A stretch of DNA of 64,000 nucleotides from Streptomyces pseudovenezuelae (GCF_001513955.1 NZ_KQ948144.1:130853-194852), one strand, 5' to 3'; positions 17,610-27,003 are shown, numbered from the stretch's first letter. Notes: generated from the letters alone by a model not told the origin. Numbers and translations: made by a program.

Positions 17610-17930
17610 ATGGCCTGGGTTCTGCTCGTCGTCGCCGGTCTGCTGGAGGTCGGCTGGTCGATCGGCATGAAGTACACGGAGGGCTTCACCCGGCTGGTGC
17701 CGAGTCTGCTCACCGGTGCCGGAATCGCCGCCAGCATGATCCTGCTGTCGTACGCCGCCAAGTCCCTTCCCATCGGTACCGCCTACGGCGTCTGGGTCGG
17801 GATCGGGGCGGCCGGGGCGGCGGTGCTCGGCATGGTGGTGCTGGGGGAGCCGGTCACCGCCGCGCGGATCTTCTTCGTGTGCCTGCTGCTGGTCGCCGTG
17901 GTGGGGCTGAAGGCGACCTCGGGTCACTGA
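17610..17930 (+). CDS. sugE: SMR-family guanidinium exporter (SugE/Gdx)
   Basis: A 106-residue four-helix SMR protein. MAWVLLVVAGLLEVGWSIGMKYTEG has the conserved Glu of the first helix and the WxxxMKxxxG pattern specific to SugE/Gdx rather than EmrE. IGTAYGVWVGIGAAGAAVLG and FLGEPVTAARIFF-like VVLGEPVTAARIFFV follow. ATG 17610 with CGGAGG 8 nt upstream is preferred to GTG 17601. Gdx proteins form dual-topology dimers exporting guanidinium against protons. The guanidine-III riboswitch in front confirms the substrate assignment. Confidence 0.93.
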   Translation: MAWVLLVVAGLLEVGWSIGMKYTEGFTRLVPSLLTGAGIAASMILLSYAAKSLPIGTAYGVWVGIGAAGAAVLGMVVLGEPVTAARIFFVCLLLVAVVGLKATSGH

Positions 17931-17937
17931 GGGACGG

Positions 17938-20352
17938 TCATTCCCGGCGGGACGTGGTCAGCAGGTTCTGGCCGCCCGTCGCCCCGCCGCTCGGTGTGTC
18001 CCCGGTGGTGCCTCCGGTGGCGTCGCCTGTGGTGCCACCGTCGGTCGTGCCGCCCCCGGTGGAGGTGTCCCCGGTGGTCCCGCCCGTCGTCGTGCCGCCG
18101 TCGCCCGTGGTGCCGCCGGTGGTCCCGCCCGTCGTCGTGTCGCCGCCGGTGGTGGTGCCGCCGTTGTCCTGGCCCCCGGTCTGGCCCTGGGTCTGGCCCT
18201 GGGTCTGCCCTTCGGTCCGGCCCGGGGTCTCCTGGCCGCCGGTGGTGTCGCCCGTGGTGCCGCCGTCGTCCTGGCCGCCCGTGGTCGGGTCGACGGGGGC
18301 CTGGCTGCTCGGGGCCTGTTCCTCGGCGCCCTCCTGGAGCTGGAGGTCGAAGTCACCGGCCGGCTTCCCCTTGAGGGCGGCCTTGGTGTACTGCGCCCAG
18401 ATCTCGGCGGGCGGTCCGCCGCCGTTGACGCGCTCCAGGCCCATCGCGCCGTACAGCGACTTGTGCGCGGCGGTCACCGGGTCCTGGCCCATGACGGAGA
18501 CGACGGTGGCGAGTTCGGGGGTGTAGCCGGCGAACCAGGCCGCGGTGTCCTCCTCGGCGGTGCCGGTCTTGCCCGCGGCGGGGCGGTCCGCGCCCTGGGC
18601 GGCGGTGGCGGTGCCGTTCTCGACGACGCTCTGGAGGATCGAGGTGGTGGTGTCGGCGGCCTCGCGGCTGACGGCCTGCCGGGTGCGCTTCTGCGGCAGC
18701 TCGACGGTCTCCTCACCGTCCTTGGTGATCTTGTCGATCATCGTGTACGTGCCGTGCCGGCCGTGGTTGGCGAGGGTGGCGTAGGCCTCCGCCATGTCGA
18801 GGACGCTCGCGGTGTTCACGCCCAGCGCGATGGACGGGGACGCCGTCAGGTCCGGGGTGTCGGAGGGGATGCCCAGGTCGATCGCGGTCTGCTTGACCTT
18901 GTCGGAGCCGACGTCGACGGCCATCTGCGCGTACACCGAGTTGACGGACTTGTCGGTGGCCTCGCGGACGGTGATGTCGCCGTAGGAGCCCTGGTCCTCG
19001 TTCTCGGGGGCGTAGGAGCCGCCGCTCCACCCCACGACCGGCCGCTTGTTGGTGCCGTCGTAGTAGGTGTTGGGGGTGATGAGCTCGCCGTCCTGGGTCT
19101 CGGAGTGGTTCTGGACGGCGGAGGCGAACACGATGGGCTTGAAGATGGAGCCGACCTGGAAGTCGCCCCGGGTCGCGCCGTTCGTGTACTGCTTGACGTA
19201 GTCGATGCCGCCGTACATGGCGACGACCTTGCCGGTCTTCGGGTCGACGGAGGCGCCGCCCGCGCGGACGTAGTTGTCGACCTTGTTGTTCTTCTTGTCG
19301 AGCTTCTTGATCACCTGGTCGTCGACGGCCTTGACGAAGGCGTTCTGCCTGCTCTTGTCGAGGGTGGTGGTGATGCGGTAGCCGCCCGCCTCCAACTGGT
19401 CCTTGGTGAGGATCTTGTTGGTGAGGATGTAGTCCTCGACCGCGTCCCTGATGTAGCCGCGCTGCCCGGACAGGCCGGTGGAGACGGTCTGCTCCTTCGG
19501 CATCGGGAACTTCAGGCCGGTGCGCTCGGACTGGGCCAGCCAGCCCTTCTTGACCATGCCGTCCAGGACGTAGTTCCAGCGGGCCTCGGCCGCCGCCTTG
19601 TTCCCGGGGTGGGCGACGACGTCGTACTCGCTGGGCGCGTTGACCAGGGCGGCGAGGTAGGCGGCGTGGGCCGGGTCGAGGTCGACGGCGTCCTTGCCGT
19701 AGTAGGCCTGGGCGGCGGCCTGGATGCCGTAGGCGTTGCGGCCGAAGTAGCTGGTGTTGAGGTAGCCCTCGAGGATCCGGTCCTTGGACTGGGTGCGGTC
19801 CAGCTTGATCGAGATGAAGAACTCCTTCACCTTGCGGGTGACGGTCTGCTCCTGGGCCAGGTAGTAGTTCTTCACGTACTGCTGGGTGATCGTCGAGCCG
19901 GACTGCTTGCCCTTGCCGGTGGCGGTGTTCCAGCCGGCGCGGAGCATGGCCTTGGGGTCGATCGCGGACTCGGTGTAGAAGTCGCGGTCCTCGGCGGCCA
20001 GTACGGCGTGCTGGGCGTCCTTGGAGACCTGCGAGAGGGAGACGTTCTCGCGGTTGACCTCGCCGTCGCGGGCGAGCTGGCTGCCGTCGGCGTAGAGGTA
20101 GACGTTGGTCTGCTTCATGGCGAGCGCGTTGGCCGGCGGGATCTTGACCATGGAGTAGCCGAGGAAGAACAGGCCGGCCAGGGCGACCAGTCCGAGGACG
20201 AAGGTGCCCAGCACCATGCGCCAGGTCGGGATCAGCCGTCGCCAGCCGGTGCGCCTGGGCCGCTTGGCCTTCTTCTTGCCGCCGGGCTCTTCAGGCGCCT
20301 GGGGGTCTGTCGGTGCCCAGCCCTCGGTCGGCTGCTGCGGCTGGTCGCTCAT
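17938..20352 (-). CDS. Bifunctional penicillin-binding protein, class A type, with TG/TP domains and glycine/threonine-rich tail
   Basis: An 804-residue peptidoglycan synthase. One membrane helix (about residues 32-55, TWRMVLGTFVLGLVALAGLFF) precedes the GT51 glycosyltransferase. There EDRDFYTESAIDP is the catalytic Glu motif, then GSTITQQYVKNYYL and RKVKEFFISIKL. The transpeptidase domain has the SxxK motif in GSIFKPIVFA, SVN in DKSVNSVYAQ and KTG in AGKTGTAEED. The last ~110 residues are almost only Gly, Thr, Asp and Gln, a low-complexity extracellular tail. ATG 20352 is preferred as the longer frame is GC-random. It is divergent from an ABC exporter operon. Confidence 0.94.
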   Translation of the reverse strand: MSDQPQQPTEGWAPTDPQAPEEPGGKKKAKRPRRTGWRRLIPTWRMVLGTFVLGLVALAGLFFLGYSMVKIPPANALAMKQTNVYLYADGSQLARDGEVNRENVSLSQVSKDAQHAVLAAEDRDFYTESAIDPKAMLRAGWNTATGKGKQSGSTITQQYVKNYYLAQEQTVTRKVKEFFISIKLDRTQSKDRILEGYLNTSYFGRNAYGIQAAAQAYYGKDAVDLDPAHAAYLAALVNAPSEYDVVAHPGNKAAAEARWNYVLDGMVKKGWLAQSERTGLKFPMPKEQTVSTGLSGQRGYIRDAVEDYILTNKILTKDQLEAGGYRITTTLDKSRQNAFVKAVDDQVIKKLDKKNNKVDNYVRAGGASVDPKTGKVVAMYGGIDYVKQYTNGATRGDFQVGSIFKPIVFASAVQNHSETQDGELITPNTYYDGTNKRPVVGWSGGSYAPENEDQGSYGDITVREATDKSVNSVYAQMAVDVGSDKVKQTAIDLGIPSDTPDLTASPSIALGVNTASVLDMAEAYATLANHGRHGTYTMIDKITKDGEETVELPQKRTRQAVSREAADTTTSILQSVVENGTATAAQGADRPAAGKTGTAEEDTAAWFAGYTPELATVVSVMGQDPVTAAHKSLYGAMGLERVNGGGPPAEIWAQYTKAALKGKPAGDFDLQLQEGAEEQAPSSQAPVDPTTGGQDDGGTTGDTTGGQETPGRTEGQTQGQTQGQTGGQDNGGTTTGGDTTTGGTTGGTTGDGGTTTGGTTGDTSTGGGTTDGGTTGDATGGTTGDTPSGGATGGQNLLTTSRRE

Positions 20353-20555
20353 CTCGTGCACGGACTCCTGTTTCGCGTCGTACGTTCCCGTACGACCTCT
20401 TACGCGTTCTGCGTCCCCTGTTGAAGACTCTCGCACCCGGCGTTCCGTTCCCGGATATGGCGCGCGTCTCGCCCGGGAAAATGGCTGGCCCGCCCCGTCA
20501 CCTGCGCAGTAGGCTCCTGCGCTTCGGTGTCCGCGGGCCGAGGAGGGCTGTTGAT

Positions 20556-21356
20556 GTGGGTTCCTGGCGGTTGTACGCGGCCGTCGCGGCGGGGGGATTC
20601 CGACGATACGCGACATATCGCGCGGCCACGTTCGCGGGGGTGTTCACCAACACCGTCTTCGGTGTGATCCTCGTCTACACGTATCTCGCGCTGTGGGACG
20701 AGAAGCCCCATCTGGGGGGTTATGACCAGGCGCAGGCCGTCACCTATGTCTGGCTGGGGCAGTGCCTCTACTCGACGCTGGCCATCCAGGGCGGCGGTGC
20801 CGAGAAGGACGTGATCGAGCGGATCCGCACGGGTGAGATCGCGGTCGACCTGTACCGCCCGGCCGATCTTCAACTGTGGTGGCTCGCGAGCGACTTGGGC
20901 CGCTCGCTGTTCCAGCTGATCGGGCGCGGGGTGATCCCCTTCGTGTTCGGCGCGCTGTTCTTCCCGATGGCGCTGCCCACCGACGTCATGTCGTGGGCGG
21001 CCCTGTTCGTGGCGCTGCTGCTCGCCATGGTGGTCAGTTTCGGGATCCGCTATCTCGCGGCGCTGAGTGTGTTCTGGCTGATGGACGGCATGGGCATCAT
21101 GCAGGGCGTGATGATCACGGGCGTCTTCTGCTCGGGCATCGTGTTCCCGCTCAACGCCTTCCCGGGGGCGCTGGGCGACATCGTGCGGGCGCTGCCGTGG
21201 GCGGCGCAGCTGCAGATGCCGGCCGATGTGCTGATGGGGGAGACCGACCCGCTCGGCGCGTACGCCTTCCAGGCGACGTGGGCGGTGGTGCTGCTGGGAG
21301 CCGGGCGGCTGCTGCAGTCGGCGGCGACACGGCGGGTGGTGGTGCAGGGTGGCTGA
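20556..21356 (+). CDS. ABC-2 type exporter, permease 1
   Basis: A 266-residue membrane protein with six predicted helices: GVFTNTVFGVILVYTYLALW, VTYVWLGQCLYSTLA, GVIPFVFGALFFPMAL, WAALFVALLLAMVVSFGIRYLAAL, MIMQGVMITGVFCSGIVFPL and FQATWAVVLLGAGRLL. The pattern and the partner layout fit the ABC2_membrane_6 (DUF990) family. GTG 20556 is chosen for the AGGAGGG 9 nt upstream; the longer frame would run back through the divergent PBP promoter. It overlaps permease 2 by 8 bp, so all three genes form one operon. Substrate unknown. Confidence 0.88.
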   Translation: MGSWRLYAAVAAGGFRRYATYRAATFAGVFTNTVFGVILVYTYLALWDEKPHLGGYDQAQAVTYVWLGQCLYSTLAIQGGGAEKDVIERIRTGEIAVDLYRPADLQLWWLASDLGRSLFQLIGRGVIPFVFGALFFPMALPTDVMSWAALFVALLLAMVVSFGIRYLAALSVFWLMDGMGIMQGVMITGVFCSGIVFPLNAFPGALGDIVRALPWAAQLQMPADVLMGETDPLGAYAFQATWAVVLLGAGRLLQSAATRRVVVQGG

Positions 21357-22170
21357 GACGTCCCGCCTGGGCGAGGGGGTCCGGGCCTACTGGCTGATCG
21401 CGGGCATGTGGATCCGGTCCGCGATGACCTACCGCACCTCCTTCGTCGTCACGATGTGCGGCAACCTGCTGATGACCGGCCTGGACTTCGTCGGGATCCT
21501 GCTGATGTTCTCGCAGGTCGACTCGCTGGGCGGCTGGGGGCTGCCCGAGATCGCCTTCCTCTACGGCCTGTCGGTGACCGCCTTCGGGATCGCCGACCTG
21601 GTGCTCGGCTCGATGGACGTGCTGGGTTCACGGATCCGGGACGGCTCCTTCGACATCCTGCTGGTGCGCCCGGCGCCGGTGCTCGCGCAGATCGGCGCGG
21701 ACCGTTTCGCGGTGCGCCGCCTGGGCCGGATCACCCAGGGCACGGCGGTGCTGGTGTGGGCGCTGGCCTCGGTGGAGGTCGACTGGAGTGCGGCGAAAGT
21801 GCTGCTGGTGCCGCTGATGGTGGTCAGCGGCGCGGCGATCTTCTGCGCGGTGTTCGTGGCGGGCGCGGCCTTCCAGATCTTCGCGCAGGACGCCTCCGAG
21901 GTGCAGAACGCGTTCACGTACGGCGGTACGACCCTGCTCCAGTATCCGCCGACGGTGTTCGGGAAGGACTTCGTGCGCGGGGTGACGTTCGTGCTGCCCC
22001 TCGCCTTCGTCAACTGGGTGCCGGCCTCCTACGTGTTGGGCCGGCCGTACCCGCTGGACCTGCCGGGGTGGGCGGCCTTCACCCCGCCGCTGGTGGCGGT
22101 GGCGTGCGCTGCGCTGGCGGGGCTCGCGTGGCGGGCGGGGCTCGGGTCGTATCGGAGTACGGGGAGTTAG
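21349..22170 (+). CDS. ABC-2 type exporter, permease 2
   Basis: A 273-residue six-helix protein similar in design to permease 1 (MTYRTSFVVTMCGNLLMTGLDF, LPEIAFLYGLSVTAFGIADL, GSMDVLGSRIRDGSFD ILLVRP region, VLLVPLMVVSGAAIFCAVFVAG). DGSFDILLVRPAPV is a conserved coupling-loop segment in this family. GTG 21349 overlaps the end of permease 1. The two permeases probably form a heterodimer on the ATPase encoded next. The stop at 22170 is 2 bp before the ATPase start. Confidence 0.88.
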   Translation: MAETSRLGEGVRAYWLIAGMWIRSAMTYRTSFVVTMCGNLLMTGLDFVGILLMFSQVDSLGGWGLPEIAFLYGLSVTAFGIADLVLGSMDVLGSRIRDGSFDILLVRPAPVLAQIGADRFAVRRLGRITQGTAVLVWALASVEVDWSAAKVLLVPLMVVSGAAIFCAVFVAGAAFQIFAQDASEVQNAFTYGGTTLLQYPPTVFGKDFVRGVTFVLPLAFVNWVPASYVLGRPYPLDLPGWAAFTPPLVAVACAALAGLAWRAGLGSYRSTGS

Positions 22171-22172
22171 AG

Positions 22173-23168
22173 GTGGACGTGGCGATGGACGTGATGACGG
22201 ATGCCTTCATTGAACTCGACCGCGTCGAGAAGGTCTTCGACGTGCGCAGGAAGACCGGGTTCCTCAAACGGGAACGGCGCCAGGTGCGGGCGGTCGACTC
22301 GATCTCCTTCACCGTGGCGCGCGGTGAGATGGTCGGGTACATCGGCCCGAACGGCGCGGGCAAGTCGACGACGATCAAGATGCTGACGGGCATCCTGACC
22401 CCGTCCGGCGGCCGGCTGCGGGTGGCCGGCATCGACCCGTCCCGCGAACGCACCCGGCTGGCCCACCGGATCGGGGTCGTCTTCGGACAGCGGACCACTC
22501 TCTGGTGGGACCTGCCGCTGATCGACTCCTACCGGCTGATGCACCGCATGTACCGGATCCCGGACGCCCGTTACCGCGAGAACCTCGACCGCTGCGTCGA
22601 ACTCCTCGAACTGACCGACCTGTTGGACGTCCCGGTGCGCCAGCTGTCGCTGGGCCAGCGCATGCGGGGCGACATCGCGGCGGCCCTGCTGCACGACCCC
22701 GAGGTGCTGTACCTGGACGAGCCGACGATCGGACTCGACGTCATCTCCAAGGCCAAGGTGCGGGGTTTTCTGCGGGAGTTGAACACCGAGCGCGGCACGA
22801 CGGTCCTGCTGACCACCCACGACCTCCAGGACATCGAGCAGCTGTGCTCACGCGTGATGGTCATCGACCACGGCCGCCTGATGTACGACGGTGCGCTCGC
22901 CGGCCTGCACGAGGTGGGCGAGAGCGAGCGCATGCTGGTGGTGGACCTGGAGCGGGAGGTGCCGCCGATCGAGGCGGCGCCCGCGCGCGTGGTGAAGGTG
23001 GAAGGGCCGCGCCAGTGGCTGGCGTTCCCGGCGTCCGAGTCGGCGGCCGCGCTGGTGGCCCGGGTCGCGGCGGAGTATCCGCTGGTCGACCTGTCGGTGC
23101 GGGAGCCGGACATCGAGGCCGTGATCGCGCGCATGTACGCGGGAGAAGCGGAGAACGCGGTGTCGTAG
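22173..23168 (+). CDS. ABC-2 type exporter, ATP-binding subunit
   Basis: A 331-residue ATPase. Walker A is GYIGPNGAGKSTTIKM, the signature is QLSLGQRMRGDIAAAL, Walker B is VLYLDEPTIGLD and the H-loop is TTHDLQDIEQL. The C-terminal ~85 residues are an accessory domain typical of DrrA-like exporters. GTG 22173 has GGGGAG 7 nt upstream; ATG 22185 is also possible. Operon with two permeases; drug, lipid or other small-molecule export is the family's usual role but the substrate cannot be told from sequence. Confidence 0.9.
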   Translation: MDVAMDVMTDAFIELDRVEKVFDVRRKTGFLKRERRQVRAVDSISFTVARGEMVGYIGPNGAGKSTTIKMLTGILTPSGGRLRVAGIDPSRERTRLAHRIGVVFGQRTTLWWDLPLIDSYRLMHRMYRIPDARYRENLDRCVELLELTDLLDVPVRQLSLGQRMRGDIAAALLHDPEVLYLDEPTIGLDVISKAKVRGFLRELNTERGTTVLLTTHDLQDIEQLCSRVMVIDHGRLMYDGALAGLHEVGESERMLVVDLEREVPPIEAAPARVVKVEGPRQWLAFPASESAAALVARVAAEYPLVDLSVREPDIEAVIARMYAGEAENAVS

Positions 23169-23201
23169 CCGTGGGAAGGGGTTGCTCGTAGGCTGCCCTG
23201 T

Positions 23202-23903
23202 ATGACGGAAGAACTCCCAGAGCTGCGTGCCGCCGACGCCGATCGTGAGCGAGTCGCCGAGGTCCTGCGGGACGCCCTCGCGGAGGGGCGGCTCGACATG
23301 GAGGAGTTCGAGGAGCGCCTGGACGCCACCTACAAGGCGCGGACCTACGGCGAGCTCGCTCCGATCACCCGTGACCTGCCGGTCGGGCCGGTGACCGCGC
23401 CCAAGGTCGACATGCTGAAGCGGCCGGAGCAGGACGGGAGTTGGGCGTCCCGGATCGTCGGCGGCGAGGGCTCCTCGACCTGGGCGGTCGCCGTGATGTC
23501 CGGGTTCCAGCGCAAAGGGCGGTGGACCGTGCCCCGGCGCTTCACCTGCTTCGCCTTCTGGGGCGGTGGGGAACTCGACCTGCGGGAGGCGAACTTCGCC
23601 GCCGGCGAGGTCGAGATCACCTGTGTCGCGATCATGGGCGGGATGCAGGTCGTCGTGCCGCCGGGGGTCGAGGTCGTGGTGCGCGGCATCGGGATCATGG
23701 GCGGCTTCGACCACCGCGAGGAAGGGGTTCCGGGTGAGCCCGGGGCACCTCGCGTGATCGTGAGCGGGTTCGCCTTCTGGGGCGGGGTCGGGGTCGAGCG
23801 CAAGCTCAGGAAGGCCGACCGGCAGCGGCTGCGGGAGGAGCGGCGGCAGGAGCGGATGGAGCGCCGATCCGCTGCGCGGGAGCTTCGACGCGGGGAGCGC
23901 TGA
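23202..23903 (+). CDS. DUF1707 and LiaF-like domain protein
   Basis: A 233-residue protein. It starts with the DUF1707 signature LRAADADRERVAEVLRDALAEGRLDMEEFEERLDATYKA (here read in pieces around residues 8-46). The second half has repeated beta strands (FTCFAFWGGGELDLREANF, VEITCVAIMGGMQVVVPPGVEVVVRGIGIMGGFD) of the cell-wall-active antibiotic response (LiaF C-terminal) type. No membrane helix is present. It ends in a highly basic helix. DUF1707 proteins are abundant in actinobacteria and are linked to envelope stress. Starts 33 bp after the ABC ATPase and might be cotranscribed. Confidence 0.88.
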   Translation: MTEELPELRAADADRERVAEVLRDALAEGRLDMEEFEERLDATYKARTYGELAPITRDLPVGPVTAPKVDMLKRPEQDGSWASRIVGGEGSSTWAVAVMSGFQRKGRWTVPRRFTCFAFWGGGELDLREANFAAGEVEITCVAIMGGMQVVVPPGVEVVVRGIGIMGGFDHREEGVPGEPGAPRVIVSGFAFWGGVGVERKLRKADRQRLREERRQERMERRSAARELRRGER

Positions 23904-23938
23904 GCGGCCGGGGGCGGGTGCGGTCTCGTCGTGGCCGG

Positions 23939-23969
23939 TCGCGCGGTTCCCCGCGCCCCTGGGTGGGTG
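23939..23969 (+). repeat. Dispersed GCGCGGTTCCCCGCGCCCC element, copy 1
   Basis: TCGCGCGGTTCCCCGCGCCC at its left end, running to GGGTGGGTGC. It matches the copies at 28470-28496, 28651-28677 (inverted) and 63899-63920, all in gaps after gene ends. This is a common unassigned Streptomyces intergenic element. Confidence 0.85.
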
Positions 23970-23999
23970 CAGGGCAGGCATGCCCGGCTGCACCCACCC
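23961..23999. terminator. Hairpin between DUF1707 gene and GDSL hydrolase
   Basis: GGGTGGGTGCAG at 23961-23972 pairs perfectly with CTGCACCCACCC at 23988-23999 (12 bp). The loop GGCAGGCATGCCCGG contains a further small hairpin. Convergent genes on both sides suggest bidirectional use. It overlaps dispersed element copy 1. Confidence 0.85.
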
Positions 24000-24008
24000 G
24001 GCCCGCGC

Positions 24009-25343
24009 CTACAGTCGCGCCGCCGTTGACCCCTTCAGGTACTCCAGGTCGAACACGTCCGCCATCCGCTCGTACCCCTTGTCGTTGGGGTGCAGCCGGT
24101 CGCCCGAGTCGTACATCGTGCGGAGCCTGCGGGGGTCGTAGGGATCCCTCAGCGCCCGGTCGAAGTCGATCACCGCGTCGTAGACCCTGCCCGAACGGAT
24201 CTCCGCGTTGACGGTCTGGCGGACGTCCTCGCGGGCCTCGGTCCAGGTGGTGCGCCTGCCGACGGGCATGAGGGTCGCTCCGACGACCTTGATGCCGCGC
24301 GCGTGGGCCTGGCGGACCAGGTCGCGCAGGCCGGTGAGGAGCTGCTGGGGGTCGACGGTGCCCGGCGTGCGGAGGATGTCGTTGATGCCGAGGTCGACGA
24401 CCACGACCTTGACGTTGGGGCGGTCGAGCACGTCGCGCCGGAAGCGTCGGATGCCGGCCTGGTTCTCCCCTGCGCGGCCCCGGGCGTCCGCGAGGACCCG
24501 GTTGCCGCCGATCCCCTCGTTGACGACGCTGTAGCGGGGCAGGTCCCGGCCGGTGGCGAGCGCGGAGCGCAGACGCCGGTTCAGGAAGTCCGGCCAGCGG
24601 GCGTTCGCGTCGGCGGTGGAGTTCTTGCCGTCGGTCAGCGAGTCGCCGAAGGCGACCACCGTGCCGTCGGCCTCGCCGCTGAGCACGTCCAGCGCGGTGA
24701 GATACCGCCAGTGGTCGACCTGCTCCGTGTACCCCGCCCCGGTCTCGTTCGCGGTGAGGTCGCCCGGGCCGGCGTACGAGGTCTGCCGGGCCGTCGGGTG
24801 GTAGGTGACCGGGCCGGACAGGGTGGGGGAGTAGGTGGTGACGAGGACGTCGGCGCCCGCCGGGACGGCCAGCGCGACGGCGTCGCTGAGCACCTGCGCG
24901 CCCGCCGCGACGACGACCGTGGTGTTGCCGGCGAACGTGAGCCGCCGTGTGGTGCCCGTCTGTGCCGCGGGGGTCCCCGGACCGGCGGCGAGGGCGAGGG
25001 ACGCGTGCGTGACGGTCAGCGCGGTCCGGCCGTAGAGATTGGACAGCGTGATACGGGCACTCGTACCGCCGACGCTGGTGTGGACGACGTTGCGGACGGA
25101 GCGGCCGGTCATTCCCTCGGCCCCGGTGCCGGGCTCGGCGCCGACCGGGGCGGCGGACCAGGTGCCGACCCAGACTCCTGCGGAGGCGGGCGCGGCGGAG
25201 GGGCGTACGGGCCCGGAACCGGACAACGAGGTCCGGTCCGCGGTGCCGGTACCGGCCGCCACTGAGACGTAGATGGCGGTGGACAGGGCCACGATCAGAG
25301 CGACGATCGAGGCGAGCAGGGCGTAACCATGACGCCGGGTCAT
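24009..25343 (-). CDS. Secreted SGNH/GDSL-family hydrolase
   Basis: A 444-residue exported esterase. The N-terminus MTRRHGYALLASIVALIVAL is a signal or anchor helix. About 190 residues of beta-rich N-domain follow (WVGTWSAAPVGAEPG is typical). The SGNH blocks are VVAFGDSLTDG (Ser), NEGIGGNRVLAD (Gly), LGINDILR (Asn) and DRLHPND (Asp and His). Similar two-domain lipases are common in Streptomyces. ATG 25343 is chosen since upstream frame lacks a signal. Substrate unknown; ester-linked carbohydrates or lipids are likely. Confidence 0.9.
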   Translation of the reverse strand: MTRRHGYALLASIVALIVALSTAIYVSVAAGTGTADRTSLSGSGPVRPSAAPASAGVWVGTWSAAPVGAEPGTGAEGMTGRSVRNVVHTSVGGTSARITLSNLYGRTALTVTHASLALAAGPGTPAAQTGTTRRLTFAGNTTVVVAAGAQVLSDAVALAVPAGADVLVTTYSPTLSGPVTYHPTARQTSYAGPGDLTANETGAGYTEQVDHWRYLTALDVLSGEADGTVVAFGDSLTDGKNSTADANARWPDFLNRRLRSALATGRDLPRYSVVNEGIGGNRVLADARGRAGENQAGIRRFRRDVLDRPNVKVVVVDLGINDILRTPGTVDPQQLLTGLRDLVRQAHARGIKVVGATLMPVGRRTTWTEAREDVRQTVNAEIRSGRVYDAVIDFDRALRDPYDPRRLRTMYDSGDRLHPNDKGYERMADVFDLEYLKGSTAARL

Positions 25344-25529
25344 GTGGTGCTGTTCTCCTAGGGCGATGGGAGCCCGAGGCTCCGATCTGATGAACCCATG
25401 ATGGGGCATGAACCTGAGGAGCAGTGACGAGCCCCCTCCGGTTCCCTCGTCCGGAACCGACACCGGGAACTCCTGTTCTGTTCCGGGAGTCGGTCAGGAA
25501 GGGACAATGTGTGAGGGATCACCGAACGG

Positions 25530-26915
25530 GTGGAGCGGATGGAACGCACGAAACCTGAGGAAACGGCACCGTCGGACGTGGAGCCGCAGGCCCGGAGCGA
25601 CGGGGCCGCGACGTCCACGGGCCGCGCCGCCCCCGCCCCGGCCGTACGTGCGATGAACACCTTCAGCGAGGCCGACCTGGAGAAACAGCGCGGGGTGCGG
25701 CGCATGAAGCTCACCGCGACCGGACTGCTGCTGTTCGTGGCCGTGGTGTACGTCCTCGCCAAGTGGGCGCACAGCTCCGGGGCCGGCCCCTGGGCCGGGT
25801 ACGTCGCGGCGGCCGCCGAGGCCGGCATGGTCGGCGCGCTCGCCGACTGGTTCGCGGTCACCGCCCTCTTCCGCCACCCGCTCGGCCTGCCCATCCCGCA
25901 CACCGCGATCATCCCCACCAAGAAGGACCAGCTGGGTGTGTCGCTGGGCGAGTTCGTGGGTGAGAACTTCCTCTCCGAGGACGTCGTACGACAGCGGCTG
26001 CGGGCCGTGGGGATCGGCAGCCGGCTGGGGGCCTGGCTTGCCGAGCCCGAGCACGCCGACCGGGTCACGGCGGAGCTGTCGGCCGCGCTCAGGGGTGCCT
26101 TGACCGTCCTGCGGGACTCCGACGTCCAGGCCGTGGTCGGGGAGGCGATCACCCGGCGGGCCGACGCCCAGGAGATCGCGCCCGGTATCGGCAAGATGCT
26201 GGACAAGGTCGTCGCCGACGGCGGGCACCGGCGGGTCGTCGACCTGGTCGTGGCCCGGGCCCACGACTGGCTCGTGCTCCACGACGAACAGGTCATGGAC
26301 GCGGTGCAGGGGGGCGCGCCCGGCTGGACCCCGCGTTTCGTCGACAAGAAGGTCGGCGAGCGGGTCTACAAGGAGCTGCTGCGGTTCGTGACCGAGATGC
26401 GTGACATGCCCTCCCATCCGGCGCGCGGGGCGCTGGACCGGTTCCTGACGGACTTCGCCTCCGACCTCCAGTCCGACACGGACACCCGCGCGCGTGTCGA
26501 GCGGCTCAAGGGCGAGGTGCTGGGGCGCGGCGAGGTGCAGGACCTGATCGCGTCCGCCTGGACCGCCGTACGGTCCATGATCGTCTCCGCCGCCGAGGAC
26601 GAGCGCAGCGAGCTGCGGCTGCGGGTGCGGGCGTCGCTGCTGTCGCTGGGCGCGCGGATGGCCGACGACCCGAAGGTGCAGGCGAAGGTCGACGGCTGGG
26701 TGGAGGGGGCCGCGGTGTACGTGGTCACCACCTACCGGCGGGAGATCACCTCCCTCATCACGGACACGGTGGCCGGCTGGGACGCCGAGCACACGACACG
26801 CAAGATCGAGGCGCACATCGGCCGCGACCTGCAGTTCATCCGGATCAACGGCACGGTGGTCGGATCGCTCGCGGGACTGCTGATCTACACGGTGTCGCGG
26901 GCGCTGGGGGCGTAG
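25530..26915 (+). CDS. DUF445 family membrane protein
   Basis: A 461-residue protein. An N-terminal disordered Ala/Pro region is followed by GLLLFVAVVYVLAKWAHSSG and WAGYVAAAAEAGMVGALADWFAVTALFRHPLGLPIPHTAIIPTKK, the last being the DUF445 hallmark (ADWFAVTALFRHPLG). The C-terminal end has a second helix (VGSLAGLLIYTVSRALG). The middle is long helical repeats. GTG 25530 or ATG 25539 are both possible. The family is widespread and uncharacterised. Confidence 0.88.
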   Translation: MERMERTKPEETAPSDVEPQARSDGAATSTGRAAPAPAVRAMNTFSEADLEKQRGVRRMKLTATGLLLFVAVVYVLAKWAHSSGAGPWAGYVAAAAEAGMVGALADWFAVTALFRHPLGLPIPHTAIIPTKKDQLGVSLGEFVGENFLSEDVVRQRLRAVGIGSRLGAWLAEPEHADRVTAELSAALRGALTVLRDSDVQAVVGEAITRRADAQEIAPGIGKMLDKVVADGGHRRVVDLVVARAHDWLVLHDEQVMDAVQGGAPGWTPRFVDKKVGERVYKELLRFVTEMRDMPSHPARGALDRFLTDFASDLQSDTDTRARVERLKGEVLGRGEVQDLIASAWTAVRSMIVSAAEDERSELRLRVRASLLSLGARMADDPKVQAKVDGWVEGAAVYVVTTYRREITSLITDTVAGWDAEHTTRKIEAHIGRDLQFIRINGTVVGSLAGLLIYTVSRALGA

Positions 26916-27003
26916 GCGGGCGCGTAGGCGGGGGGCGTAGGCGGGCGGGCCGGGGGCACCCGGGGGTCGTTCGAGGATCGCTCGACGAGGAGGGAGCCCG
27001 TCC

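Noticed and set aside
18463..20424. 653-codon open frame opposite the PBP gene
   Set aside because: Val/Gly/Leu/Asp-rich antisense shadow; the PBP motifs on the other strand are decisive.
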